DNA of 64,000 bases from Pseudarthrobacter defluvii (GTDB lineage: Bacteria; Actinomycetota; Actinomycetes; Actinomycetales; Micrococcaceae), in contig NZ_JAUSYG010000001.1 of assembly GCF_030816725.1 (NCBI RefSeq), positions 3,534,001 through 3,598,000 of the forward strand. The letters run 5' to 3'. Positions 1 to 9,249 of the stretch are shown piece by piece. Every line of letters begins with the position of its first letter. The first letter of the stretch is position 1. The position numbers and the translations under genes were made by a program. Under the pieces are notes generated by a model that ran no database searches, was not told the origin of the DNA, and saw only the letters and a list, made by a program, of their open reading frames with translations.

Positions 1-560
1 TTCGCTGCCCGGGACGAGTAGTTGGTGGTGGACCGGCTGTCCAGGAAGCCCAGGGCGCGGTATTCGACAGTGATCTTGCCTTCATTGCGCAGCGAGGTGA
101 GCTGGTCGTTGTACTGGGTCTCAAAGTTCTTGCAGATGGGGCAGATGAAGTCGATGTAGAGGACCACCTTGACCGGCTTGCCCGCCTCCGCCTCGGCGCC
201 GGGTGCCACCACCTCGGCGGGCGGAGTCTTCGGCGCTTCCCCCACGGAAGCGGCGTCAACAGTAGCCGGCTCCGTCTTGGCCACCTCGTTGTTGGCCAGC
301 AGCGTAACGCCGCCGTGGCTGTTGGCGTTGGCAGGAACAGGGCCCTGGTCCGCAACCGGGGCGTTCCGCTGGATGTTGCCCGCCACCACCAGGCCCACCA
401 CCACCAGGATGACCACCACCGCCGCCACGATGCCCCAGCCGATCAGCAGCTTGTTGCGCTTGTCCTTTTTTGCCTGCGCTTCGCGGATCAGGCGCGCTTT
501 TTCGCGCGCCTCCGCCGTTCGCTCAGCCTTGGACTTACGTACTTCGTTTGCGGGGCTCAT
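1..560 (-). CDS. Membrane-anchored DsbA-family thioredoxin-like protein (C-terminus beyond window)
   Basis: I translated this from the minus strand, starting at the ATG at 560-558; an AAGGAA stretch lies just upstream. The reading frame stays open to base 1, so the C-terminus lies outside the window. The N-terminus is rich in Lys, Arg and Glu (residues 8-36). One membrane helix follows at about 38-61, then an Ala/Pro/Glu-rich linker, then a thioredoxin-like start with the redox motif C140-P-I-C143. This order (cytoplasmic tail, helix, extracytoplasmic thiol domain) is that of actinobacterial DsbA-like disulfide oxidoreductases. Exact substrate and oxidising partner cannot be told from the fragment. 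Confidence 0.85.
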   Translation of the reverse strand, partial: MSPANEVRKSKAERTAEAREKARLIREAQAKKDKRNKLLIGWGIVAAVVVILVVVGLVVAGNIQRNAPVADQGPVPANANSHGGVTLLANNEVAKTEPATVDAASVGEAPKTPPAEVVAPGAEAEAGKPVKVVLYIDFICPICKNFETQYNDQLTSLRNEGKITVEYRALGFLDSRSTTNYSSRAA

Positions 561-737
561 GAGTTCCTTGGGTCGGTCGACGTAGGGGACCACTTCGTGG
601 CACCCCAACATTTTAGGGGAGAAAGCTGAGAGCTTGCGGGTTCAACTATTCCTTCGGCTTGACCAACGGACGAATAGCCCCGAAGATTCCGTCCGGCTAG
701 GGTGGCTTAGAGGCACAAGCAACCCCAGGGGGCCGCA
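561..737. other. Divergent intergenic region between the DsbA-like gene and otsA
   Basis: The 177 bases separate two divergent genes and should hold both promoters. On the plus strand a TAGGGT hexamer at 698-703 could be the otsA -10 box, but no good -35 sits at the right distance. AGGGGG at about 727-732 is a clear ribosome binding site for otsA. No repeat or palindrome was noticed. Confidence 0.4.
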
Positions 738-2240
738 ATGCAAACACCCGTCCAGGAAAAACCCGCCGGCACAGCAACGGCCGTGGGTTCCGGTTCCAGC
801 CACGCCGGTGACACCAAGTACGACTTCATGGTGGTCTCGAACCGGCTGCCCGTTGACCGTGTGGCAGCGGGCGACGCCGGGGATGACGGCTCAGGCTGGC
901 GCCGTTCGCCCGGCGGGCTGGTGACGGCGCTGGCTCCCATGATGACCAAGACGGACGGCGCCTGGGTTGGCTGGCATGGCGCACCGGATGAGACCGTGGA
1001 TCCTTTCAGCCACGGTGGCATGGACCTTGTTCCGGTCCAGCTGAGCACCGACGACGTGGAGCTCTATTATGAGGGCTTCTCCAACGCGACCCTGTGGCCG
1101 CTCTACCACGATGTCATCGCGCCGCCGGAATTCCACCGGACCTGGTGGGATGCCTACCGCAGGGTCAATCAAAGGTTCGCCGACGCCGTCGTCAGCCACG
1201 CCGACCAGGGCGCGACGGTCTGGGTGCAGGACTACCAGCTGCAGCTGGTGCCGCGCATGCTGCGCCAGGCGCGGCCGGACCTGAAGATTGGGTTCTTCAA
1301 CCACATTCCGTTCCCGCCTCCGGAAATCTTCGCGCAGCTGCCGTGGCGCCACGCCATCATCGACGGACTTCTCGGCGCCGACCTGGTGGGCTTCCAGCGG
1401 CCCAGCGATGCCGGCAACTTCATGCGCTCCGCGCGCCGCTTCCTCGGCGCGAGCGTCAAGCAGCAGCAGGTGCACGTCAAGGGCCAGAACGGGGAAATCA
1501 CCCACATCGCGCGCGCCCAGGCCTTCCCCATCTCCATCGATGCCCAGCAGATCAGTGAACTGGCCGCCAAGCCGGAGATCATCGAGCGGGCCCGGCAGAT
1601 CCGCCAGGACCTGGGCAATCCCCGGACCATCCTCCTGGGGGTGGACCGCCTGGACTACACCAAGGGCATCGGCCACCGGCTCAAGGCGTTCGGAGAGCTT
1701 CTGGCGGACGGCAAACTGACCGTGGGTGACGCAACCCTGATCCAGGTTGCCTCACCCAGCCGCGAGCGCGTTGAGCACTACCGGCTGCTGCGGGAGGAGG
1801 TGGAGGGCACCGTGGGCCACATCAACGGCACCTACGACACCATCGAGAACACCGCGGTGCGCTATCTGCACCACAGCTACCCCGTGGAGGAGATGGTGGC
1901 GCTGTACCTGGCGGCGGACGTCATGCTGGTCACCGCCCTGCGGGACGGGATGAACCTGGTGGCCAAGGAATACGTCACCGCCCGAATCAACAATGACGGC
2001 GCCCTGGTCCTCAGTGAGTTCGCCGGCGCCGCGGACCAGCTGAAGCAGGCGCTGCTGATGAACCCGCACGATATCGACGGACTGAAGGCCACGATCATGC
2101 GCGCCGTCGAGTTGCCGCCGCGGGACGCAGCGCGGCGCATGCGTGCCATGCGCAAGCAGATCCTTGAGCACGACGTGGACCACTGGTCCGCGGACTTCCT
2201 GCGCGCGCTGAAGGAAAAGGTGATCCGCGATGACTCGTGA
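738..2240 (+). CDS. otsA: Alpha,alpha-trehalose-phosphate synthase (OtsA)
   Basis: Retaining GT20 glycosyltransferase that joins a nucleotide-glucose and glucose-6-phosphate to make trehalose-6-phosphate in the cytoplasm. The 500-residue length is normal for the family. The N-terminal VVSNRLPV strand (about 32-39), the GWHGA stretch near 77, the VDRLDYTKG motif near 302-310 and DGMNLVAKE near 402 are the family landmarks for substrate binding. The ATG at 738 follows an AGGGGG site with 5 nt spacing. The last 11 bases overlap otsB, so the two are almost certainly translationally coupled. Whether UDP- or ADP-glucose is the donor cannot be read from sequence alone. Confidence 0.95.
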   Translation: MQTPVQEKPAGTATAVGSGSSHAGDTKYDFMVVSNRLPVDRVAAGDAGDDGSGWRRSPGGLVTALAPMMTKTDGAWVGWHGAPDETVDPFSHGGMDLVPVQLSTDDVELYYEGFSNATLWPLYHDVIAPPEFHRTWWDAYRRVNQRFADAVVSHADQGATVWVQDYQLQLVPRMLRQARPDLKIGFFNHIPFPPPEIFAQLPWRHAIIDGLLGADLVGFQRPSDAGNFMRSARRFLGASVKQQQVHVKGQNGEITHIARAQAFPISIDAQQISELAAKPEIIERARQIRQDLGNPRTILLGVDRLDYTKGIGHRLKAFGELLADGKLTVGDATLIQVASPSRERVEHYRLLREEVEGTVGHINGTYDTIENTAVRYLHHSYPVEEMVALYLAADVMLVTALRDGMNLVAKEYVTARINNDGALVLSEFAGAADQLKQALLMNPHDIDGLKATIMRAVELPPRDAARRMRAMRKQILEHDVDHWSADFLRALKEKVIRDDS

Positions 2241-3063
2241 AGACGGGGGCAGGCCGGCGCTGGCGCTCACTCCCGAACTCCGCCAGGCGCTGCGCCGGAT
2301 CGCCGCAACAGAGCACCTGCTGGTTGCCATGGATTTCGACGGCACCATGGCGCCTATCGTGGGCCGCGCCCAGGACGCGCGGCCCCTTCCGCGCTCAGCC
2401 GCGGCATTCGCAGGGCTCGCCGTGCTTCCACGCACGAGGACGGCACTCATCTCGGGGCGCGCCCTCGCCAGCCTGCGTGAGGTCGCCTCCCCGCCGGTGG
2501 ACACGCTGCTGATCGGCAGCCACGGCGCCGAGGCCTGGCTGGGGCCGGGCTCCACCGAACTGACGTTGGATGAGGACCAGAAAGCGCTCCTTAAAGAAGT
2601 GCGGGCCGAATTAGCGGCTATCGTCGCGGAAGCGCCCGGCACGTCGCTGGAAGACAAGCCCGCCGGTGTGGTCCTGCACACCCGCCAGGCCCAGGATGAC
2701 GTGGCGGAGGACGCAGTGTCCGCCGCCCGCTCGGTTCTGCAGGACCGCAAGGGAGTCTTCCTCAAAGAGGGCAAGCGTGTCCTGGAAACTTCAGTGGTCC
2801 ATGCCTCCAAGGGTGAAGGGGTCACCTTCCTCCGGCAGGCAACGGGGGCCACCGCCGTGCTGTTCGCCGGTGATGACGTCACGGATGAGGACGCCTTTGG
2901 GCGCCTCGAACCAGGCGATGTCGGCGTCAAGATCGGGCTCGACTTCACCCAGGCGCAATACCGGGTGGAGGCACCCGTCCACGTCGCGGAACTACTGGAA
3001 GCCCTGCTCCAGGAGCGGAGCAGCGCCGTGACCGAGGAGGATCCGCAGGCCGCGTCCGGCTAA
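2230..3063 (+). CDS. otsB: Trehalose-6-phosphate phosphatase (OtsB)
   Basis: HAD-superfamily phosphatase that removes the phosphate from trehalose-6-phosphate, completing the OtsAB route. HAD motif I is DFDGTMAP beginning near residue 35, with the nucleophile and general-acid aspartates. SGRAL near 75 fits the Ser motif, and GDDVTDEDAF near 214-223 is the metal-binding motif IV. The length (277 aa) is typical of the single-domain enzyme. Its ATG lies inside the otsA 3' end (11-bp overlap), so it depends on otsA translation. The C-terminal tail after about residue 260 is acidic and of no clear role. Confidence 0.93.
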   Translation: MTREDGGRPALALTPELRQALRRIAATEHLLVAMDFDGTMAPIVGRAQDARPLPRSAAAFAGLAVLPRTRTALISGRALASLREVASPPVDTLLIGSHGAEAWLGPGSTELTLDEDQKALLKEVRAELAAIVAEAPGTSLEDKPAGVVLHTRQAQDDVAEDAVSAARSVLQDRKGVFLKEGKRVLETSVVHASKGEGVTFLRQATGATAVLFAGDDVTDEDAFGRLEPGDVGVKIGLDFTQAQYRVEAPVHVAELLEALLQERSSAVTEEDPQAASG

Positions 3064-3099
3064 GGCCTAGTCCCGCGCCGGATGTGACGTTCGTAACAA

Positions 3100-3130
3100 T
3101 TGCGCTAAAAAGAGAAACCTCTGTCATACT
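3100..3130 (+). promoter_or_regulatory. Possible promoter for the downstream ABC ATPase gene
   Basis: TTGCGC at 3100-3105 and CATACT at 3125-3130 resemble -35 and -10 boxes, but the 19-bp spacing is long. The stretch is clearly more A+T rich than its surroundings. It lies about 150 bp ahead of the ABC ATPase start, which would give a long 5' leader containing the hairpin at 3173-3197. Confidence 0.35.
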
Positions 3131-3172
3131 CTTTGTGTGATGTGGCGCACAACAAGCGTGCGGCGTCAATCA

Positions 3173-3197
3173 ATGCTCCGCGGACGCCGCGGAGCAT
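3173..3197 (+). terminator. Perfect 11-bp hairpin with T-run: otsAB terminator or leader attenuator
   Basis: ATGCTCCGCGG at 3173-3183 and its exact complement at 3187-3197 form an 11-bp stem with a 3-nt ACG loop, followed by TTTT. This has the shape of an intrinsic terminator. It sits 110 bp after otsB and 83 bp before the ABC ATPase start. If the candidate promoter at 3100-3130 is real, the hairpin lies inside the ATPase leader and could act as an attenuator. Confidence 0.65.
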
Positions 3198-3280
3198 TTT
3201 GCAGGAACAAAACTGAATAAAAATGAACCATTCACAACGGATCGTCCGGCACGTACCTGCCGGTGAAGGGATTGATAACT

Positions 3281-4363
<1,083 letters not shown>

Positions 4364-4433
4364 TCCTCCCCACCGGCACCCTAACCTCGCTTCGCTTCGG
4401 CCAGGGAACCCTGCCGGCGTGGCCCCAGGTTAG

Positions 4434-4468
4434 CGACGGCGGCCCTCCTTCCTGGCGGGCCGCCGTCG
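4434..4468 (+). terminator. Intrinsic terminator after the ABC ATPase gene
   Basis: CGACGGCGGCCC at 4434-4445 pairs perfectly with 4457-4468 (12-bp stem, 11-nt loop) and is followed by GCCTTT. It lies 70 bp after the ABC ATPase stop and before the DUF4032 gene. Confidence 0.75.
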
Positions 4469-4529
4469 GCCTTTAACCATGCCTGTCCGGGATTTAGCCG
4501 CCCTGCCCTGAGTACGGAAGAATTGAGCC

Positions 4530-5948
4530 ATGACCGAGGAATACAGCGCCCAGTGGCACGACGAACCCACCGACTACGCGCAGATCGGGAAACTGCCGCG
4601 GTTCGTGGCGGCCAGTGCCGATGACAACAAAGCCGCCTCGGTCGCCTCGTCGCTGAACATCACCGCCGCGGCGGCGGATCCGGAACTGCTGGACCTGCCC
4701 TGGCACATCGCGTTGGAGGAGTGGCCGGCGGAGTACCTGGCGGCACTCCCCCGCGGCATCTCCCGGCATATTGTGCGCTTCGCGCACCTGGGCGGCTCCG
4801 TGATCGCCATCAAGGAAACCTCCGAGCACGTTGCCCGCCACGAGTACCACATGCTCCGCAAGCTGGCCCGCCTCGACGTCCCGTGCGTGGAGCCGGTCGC
4901 GGTGATCACAGGGCGCACCACTCCGGACGGCCGCCCGCTCAACCCGGTCCTGGTGACGCGGCACCTGAAGTTCTCCATGCCCTACCGCGCGCTCTTTTCC
5001 CAGATGCTGCGCAAGGACACCCTCACCCGCCTCATCGACGCGCAGGCACTGCTCATGGTGCGGCTGCACCTCATCGGTTTCTACTGGGGCGACGTCTCGC
5101 TGTCCAACACCCTTTTCCGCCGTGATGCCGGTGCTTTCGCCGCTTACCTGGTGGACGCCGAAACGGGCGAGCTCTACCCGGACCTCTCCACCGGACAGCG
5201 CGAGTACGACCTGGAGATTGCCCGCGTGAACATCGCCGGCGAGCTGATGGACCTGCTGGACGGCGGCCTCATCGAGGAGAAGGTGGACCCCGTGGCCACC
5301 AGCGAGCTGATCATGGACAGCTACCGCCGGCTGTGGGCTGAGCTGACCGAAAAGGAGTCCTTTGAACTCGGCGAGCGCTGGCGGGTAGGAGCGCGTATCC
5401 GGCGCCTGAACGAACTCGGCTTCGACGTCGAAGAGTACGCCATCAAGACCACCCAGAACGGCTCCACCATCCAGCTGCAGCCCAAGGTGGTGGACGCGGG
5501 GCACCACCAGCGCCGCCTGCTGCGGCTCACCGGCCTGGATGCCCAGGAGAACCAGGCCCGCCGGCTGCTCAACGACATGGACTCGTTCCGCGCGGACAAC
5601 AACCCGGAAATGGATGAGGAATACAGCGCCCACCTGTGGGTCAGCCAGATCTTCGAGCCGATCGTGCGGGCCATACCCCGCGACCTGTCCGGCAAGCTTG
5701 AGCACGCCGAGGTGGTGCACGAGGTCCTGGAGCACCGGTGGTACATGTCCGAAAAGCAGGAGCGCCACATTCCGCTGGCTGAAGCCGTGCAGTCCTACAT
5801 CGATTCGATCCTCCGGCACCGGCGGGACGAAGCGGCCATCATGCTCAACCCGGATACTGAGCTGCTGAAGATCCTCGAGGTGGAAAACGAGGAGTCCCGC
5901 TACGGCGCCGACGAGTCCGTGGACGAGTACCCGGACTCCGATGACTAG
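4530..5948 (+). CDS. DUF4032 protein with a kinase-like catalytic core
   Basis: A 472-residue soluble protein matching the actinobacterial DUF4032 family, annotated as related to lipopolysaccharide kinases. The fold cues are visible: an IAIKET segment near residue 93 (possible ATP-binding Lys), then GFYWGDVSLSNTLF near 185-198, which resembles the kinase catalytic loop with Asp and Asn in place, then DAETGE near 210, a possible metal-binding (DFG-like) position. No signal peptide or membrane segment is seen. The ATG at 4530 has GGAAGA upstream. It is a single gene, with a terminator before it and a convergent gene after it. Substrate is unknown; kinase activity is inferred from the motifs only. 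Confidence 0.8.
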   Translation: MTEEYSAQWHDEPTDYAQIGKLPRFVAASADDNKAASVASSLNITAAAADPELLDLPWHIALEEWPAEYLAALPRGISRHIVRFAHLGGSVIAIKETSEHVARHEYHMLRKLARLDVPCVEPVAVITGRTTPDGRPLNPVLVTRHLKFSMPYRALFSQMLRKDTLTRLIDAQALLMVRLHLIGFYWGDVSLSNTLFRRDAGAFAAYLVDAETGELYPDLSTGQREYDLEIARVNIAGELMDLLDGGLIEEKVDPVATSELIMDSYRRLWAELTEKESFELGERWRVGARIRRLNELGFDVEEYAIKTTQNGSTIQLQPKVVDAGHHQRRLLRLTGLDAQENQARRLLNDMDSFRADNNPEMDEEYSAHLWVSQIFEPIVRAIPRDLSGKLEHAEVVHEVLEHRWYMSEKQERHIPLAEAVQSYIDSILRHRRDEAAIMLNPDTELLKILEVENEESRYGADESVDEYPDSDD

Positions 5949-5951
5949 GTC

Positions 5952-7322
5952 CTAGATGGCCTTGCCGGGGTTCAGGATCCCGGCAGGATCAAACAGGTCC
6001 TTGATCCTGCGCTGGAGCTCCCGGACCGGTTCCGGCTGCTCCTGGCCCAGCCAGCGCAGCTTGTACTGGCCTACGCCGTGCTCCCCCGTGATGGTGCCGC
6101 CCATCGCCAGGGCGGCAGTGATGGACTCATCCAGCGCCACCTGCAGCCGCTCCATGGCGCCCGCATCCACCTCCGCCCCCTGCCGGTCGATCCAGAACGT
6201 GGGATGCAGGTTCCCGTCACCGGCGTGGGCCACCACTTTGAGGTGCACCTGCTGCGTGGCGGCCATGGCCTCGAGCGCTGCAACGTAGTCCACCAGGCGG
6301 GAGCGCGGAACGGCCACATCCTCACCAACGCGGTACTCGTCGTCGACTTCCGTGCCCCGGCTGTGTCGCCGGAGCTCCACCAGCCGCTCGGCTTCGGCGC
6401 TGGCCTCGGTGGTGACCGTTGCGCCGCCCTCGCGCAGGACCTGGCGCACCACGTCGGCTTCCGCAGCAGCGCCGAAGCCGTCCGTCTGGATGAGCAGCAG
6501 GGACTTTCCGCGCGTGCTGAGGTCCGAGCCATGGATGTCGTCGAGCTGGGCCAGCGTCCCGCCGTCGAGCAGTTCCATGATGGCGGGCTGGACGCGTGCC
6601 CTGCCCACGGCCAGGACCCCTGCGGCAGCCATGCGGAAGTCCGGGTAGAACGCGGCCACGGTGTGGACTTCCCGGGGCAGGTACTTTAGCCGCACGGTGA
6701 TTCCGACGACGATGCCCAACGTCCCCTCGGACCCCACGAAAAGGCCCGTGAGGTCGTAGCCTGCCACGCCTTTGAAGGTCTGGTGTCCGGTGTGGATGAG
6801 CGACCCGTCAGCCATGACGACGTCGAGCGCGAGGACCGAATCCCTGGTGACCCCATACTTGGCGCAGCGCAGTCCTCCTGCATTGGTGGCCACGTTGCCG
6901 CCGATGGTGGAGCTCCGGAAACTGGCGGGATCCGGAGCGTACATGAGGCCGTGCTCTGCGGCTGCTTCATTGAGGACCGCGTTGACGACGCCGGGCTCCA
7001 CAACCGCTGTTTCGTCATCGGGGTTCAGCGCAAGGATCCGGTCCATCCGCTCGAGCGACAGGATGATGCAGTTATTCGTGGCGTGGGCGCCGCCTGAGAC
7101 CCCCGTACCCGCACCGCGGGGAACGATGGCCACTCCGCTGCCCGCACAGGCTTTCACCACTGCCTGCACATCGGCCACCGATTCCGGGAACACCACTGAC
7201 AAGGGAAGCTGGAAGTCGATGACGGGCGCCTGGTCGATGGCGTACCTGCGGAGCGACACCTCGCCTGCCTCTACCTGCCCCGGCGCCAGGATGGCTTCCA
7301 GCTCGTCAACGATGCTTCCCAC
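5952..7322 (-). CDS. FAD-binding oxidase, glycolate oxidase (GlcD)/D-lactate dehydrogenase family
   Basis: A 456-residue flavoprotein of the VAO/PCMH type that oxidises a 2-hydroxy acid. The N-terminal FAD-binding part has VPRGAGTGVSGGAHA near 62-76 and the STIGGNVATNAGG segment near 137-149. The C-terminal FAD-linked oxidase domain has HAGDGNLHP near 366 and ITGEHGVGQYK near 413-423, the conserved substrate and flavin motifs. The start is a GTG at 7322 with GGAGG 4-5 nt upstream. Glycolate and D-lactate are both plausible substrates; the motifs do not separate them. It converges with the DUF4032 gene, the two stops being 3 bp apart. Confidence 0.9.
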   Translation of the reverse strand: MGSIVDELEAILAPGQVEAGEVSLRRYAIDQAPVIDFQLPLSVVFPESVADVQAVVKACAGSGVAIVPRGAGTGVSGGAHATNNCIILSLERMDRILALNPDDETAVVEPGVVNAVLNEAAAEHGLMYAPDPASFRSSTIGGNVATNAGGLRCAKYGVTRDSVLALDVVMADGSLIHTGHQTFKGVAGYDLTGLFVGSEGTLGIVVGITVRLKYLPREVHTVAAFYPDFRMAAAGVLAVGRARVQPAIMELLDGGTLAQLDDIHGSDLSTRGKSLLLIQTDGFGAAAEADVVRQVLREGGATVTTEASAEAERLVELRRHSRGTEVDDEYRVGEDVAVPRSRLVDYVAALEAMAATQQVHLKVVAHAGDGNLHPTFWIDRQGAEVDAGAMERLQVALDESITAALAMGGTITGEHGVGQYKLRWLGQEQPEPVRELQRRIKDLFDPAGILNPGKAI

Positions 7323-7469
7323 AGAGCCTCCACCCGTCGTCGGACATATCGTTCCAGTCTATGACGTGGCCGCTGCCGCATCGTGGTGCACCACCTCCTG
7401 CAACCGTTTCCAGTCCTATTCCCCACAGATTGCACCGGCAGCGCAGATCGCCTGACGAAACGTTAATGG

Positions 7470-7483
7470 AAGCGTTTTCATTT
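7470..7483 (+). promoter_or_regulatory. LacI/CcpA-type operator palindrome
   Basis: TGGAAGCGTTTTCA fits the palindromic pattern TGRAARCGYTTYCA, the classic site for LacI-family regulators. It overlaps the proposed -35 region of the glucosidase promoter, a position suited to repression. The LacI-type gene two cistrons down (9250-10305) is the obvious candidate binder. Confidence 0.75.
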
Positions 7484-7506
7484 ATGTTGCCGCGCGCGGT
7501 TATGCT
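7478..7506 (+). promoter_or_regulatory. Promoter of the alpha-glucosidase/LacI operon
   Basis: TTTTCA at 7478-7483 and TATGCT at 7501-7506 are separated by 17 bp. Transcription would begin at or next to the ATG at 7514. No Shine-Dalgarno sequence precedes that ATG, so the mRNA is probably leaderless. Confidence 0.6.
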
Positions 7507-7513
7507 GACTTCC

Positions 7514-9247
7514 ATGTCTGTCGAAACTGTGACCCAGGACACTACGGCTGCCGCTGGTCCCCTGACGCTCATCCACACTGCCGACTCGGCCCCGGGGTGG
7601 TGGCGGTCCGCCGTGATCTACCAGGTGTACCCGCGGTCCTTCCGTGACTTGAACGGCGACGGTGTCGGCGACCTGGCAGGCATCACTGAAGAGCTGCAGC
7701 ATCTTGCGGACTTGGGCGTTGACGCGATGTGGCTGTCGCCCTTCTTCCGTTCCCCGCAACGCGATGGGGGCTACGACGTCAGCGACTACTGCGACGTTGA
7801 CCCCATCTTCGGCACCCTCGGGGACTTCGACGTCATGATGGCTGAATCGCACAGGCTGGGCCTGCGGGTGATCGTGGACCTCGTGCCGAACCACTGCTCC
7901 GACCAGCATCCTGCCTTTCAGGCTGCCCTTGCAGCGCCGGCCGGAAGCCCGGAGCGGGACATGTTCATCTTCCGGGACGGCTCCGGCCCCGAGGGACAGG
8001 AACCGCCAAACAACTGGCAGTCCCACTTTGGCGGGCCTGCCTGGACCCGCGTGCCGGGGCCGGACGGCCAACCCGGGCAGTGGTACCTGCATCTCTTTGA
8101 TTCGTCCCAGCCCGACTTCAACTGGGACAACCCCGCCGTCCATGCTGAGTTCGAGCGGGTGCTCCGCTTCTGGCTGGACCGAGGCGTCTCCGGTTTCCGG
8201 GTTGATGTAGCCCATGCCCTGGTGAAGGCGCCCGGTCTGCCAGAATGGGGAGGCCGCCCCGATGGCGGCAGCAGCGAGGGGTACCCGGGCCACGAGGCGC
8301 CCATGTTCGGTCAGCCCGGCGTCCACGACATCTTCCGGAAGTGGCGGCTGCTCCTGGACGAATACGGCCCGGACCGGATCCTTTGTGCCGAGGCAAGCGT
8401 GGACCTGCACCGGCTGGCACACTGGGTGCGGCCTGACGAAATGCATCAGGCGTTCAACTTCCCTTACCTTCACGCGGGGCTGGAAGTTTACCGGCTGCGT
8501 TCTGTCATCACGGACTCGCTGACGGTCCTTGACGGCGTCGGGGCCCCGAGCACGTGGGTGCTCTCCAACCATGACGTGGTCCGCCATGCCACCCGGTTTG
8601 GCTACAACGGGCTGGGTCCACGGGACGGGGACGGCATTGGTGCAGCGGATCCCCAGCCGGACGAAGACCTGGGCCGGCGCCGTGCGGCCGCCGCCTCACT
8701 GTTCATGCTGGGGCTGCCCGGGGCCGCTTACCTCTATCAGGGAGAAGAACTGGGGCTGCCGGACGGCGTCGACATCCCCGGGCACCGGCGCCAGGATCCG
8801 ACGTTTGCCAGGACCGGCGGCCAGCGGCTTGGCCGTGACGGCTGCCGGGTGCCGCTGCCGTGGCGGGCCGCGGATCCGCACCTCGGCTTTGGGTCGGGAG
8901 TGGACCCGTGGCTGCCCATTCCCGGATCGTTCGGGGAACTGGCGCGGGATCTGCAGGCTGAATCACCGTCGTCGCATCTCTCCCTTTACCGCGACGCCCT
9001 GGCACGCCGCCGGCAACTGGACCTGGGCAGGGGATCATTGTCCTGGGCCGAAGCCTGGTGCACAGGTTCCTCCTTGGGCTACCTGAACGGCACTACGCTG
9101 GTCCTCATGAACCTGAACCATGAGCCGCTGGAGTTGCCGGCAGGGGACGTGCTGCTCCGCAGCCTCCCATCAGAGACCGCCCATGCCCTTGCCTCCGGTG
9201 AGACTGCATGGATCCAGCTTGGACCGGACCTCATTACAGCAGACTGA
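7514..9247 (+). CDS. GH13 alpha-glucosidase (oligo-alpha-glucosidase type)
   Basis: A 577-residue cytoplasmic GH13 enzyme releasing glucose from short alpha-glucosides. The landmarks are YQVYPRSFRDLNGDGVGDL near the N-terminus, DLVPNHCSDQHPAF near 119, GFRVDVAHAL with the nucleophile Asp near 230, ILCAEAS with the acid Glu near 293, and LSNHDVVRH near 353. No signal peptide is seen. The frame is open further upstream, but the ATG at 7514 follows a -10 box by 7 nt and gives the expected family N-terminus. The LacI-type gene starts 2 nt after the stop, so the two form an operon controlled by the operator at 7470-7483. Exact linkage specificity is not readable. Confidence 0.9.
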   Translation: MSVETVTQDTTAAAGPLTLIHTADSAPGWWRSAVIYQVYPRSFRDLNGDGVGDLAGITEELQHLADLGVDAMWLSPFFRSPQRDGGYDVSDYCDVDPIFGTLGDFDVMMAESHRLGLRVIVDLVPNHCSDQHPAFQAALAAPAGSPERDMFIFRDGSGPEGQEPPNNWQSHFGGPAWTRVPGPDGQPGQWYLHLFDSSQPDFNWDNPAVHAEFERVLRFWLDRGVSGFRVDVAHALVKAPGLPEWGGRPDGGSSEGYPGHEAPMFGQPGVHDIFRKWRLLLDEYGPDRILCAEASVDLHRLAHWVRPDEMHQAFNFPYLHAGLEVYRLRSVITDSLTVLDGVGAPSTWVLSNHDVVRHATRFGYNGLGPRDGDGIGAADPQPDEDLGRRRAAAASLFMLGLPGAAYLYQGEELGLPDGVDIPGHRRQDPTFARTGGQRLGRDGCRVPLPWRAADPHLGFGSGVDPWLPIPGSFGELARDLQAESPSSHLSLYRDALARRRQLDLGRGSLSWAEAWCTGSSLGYLNGTTLVLMNLNHEPLELPAGDVLLRSLPSETAHALASGETAWIQLGPDLITAD

Positions 9248-9249
9248 CC

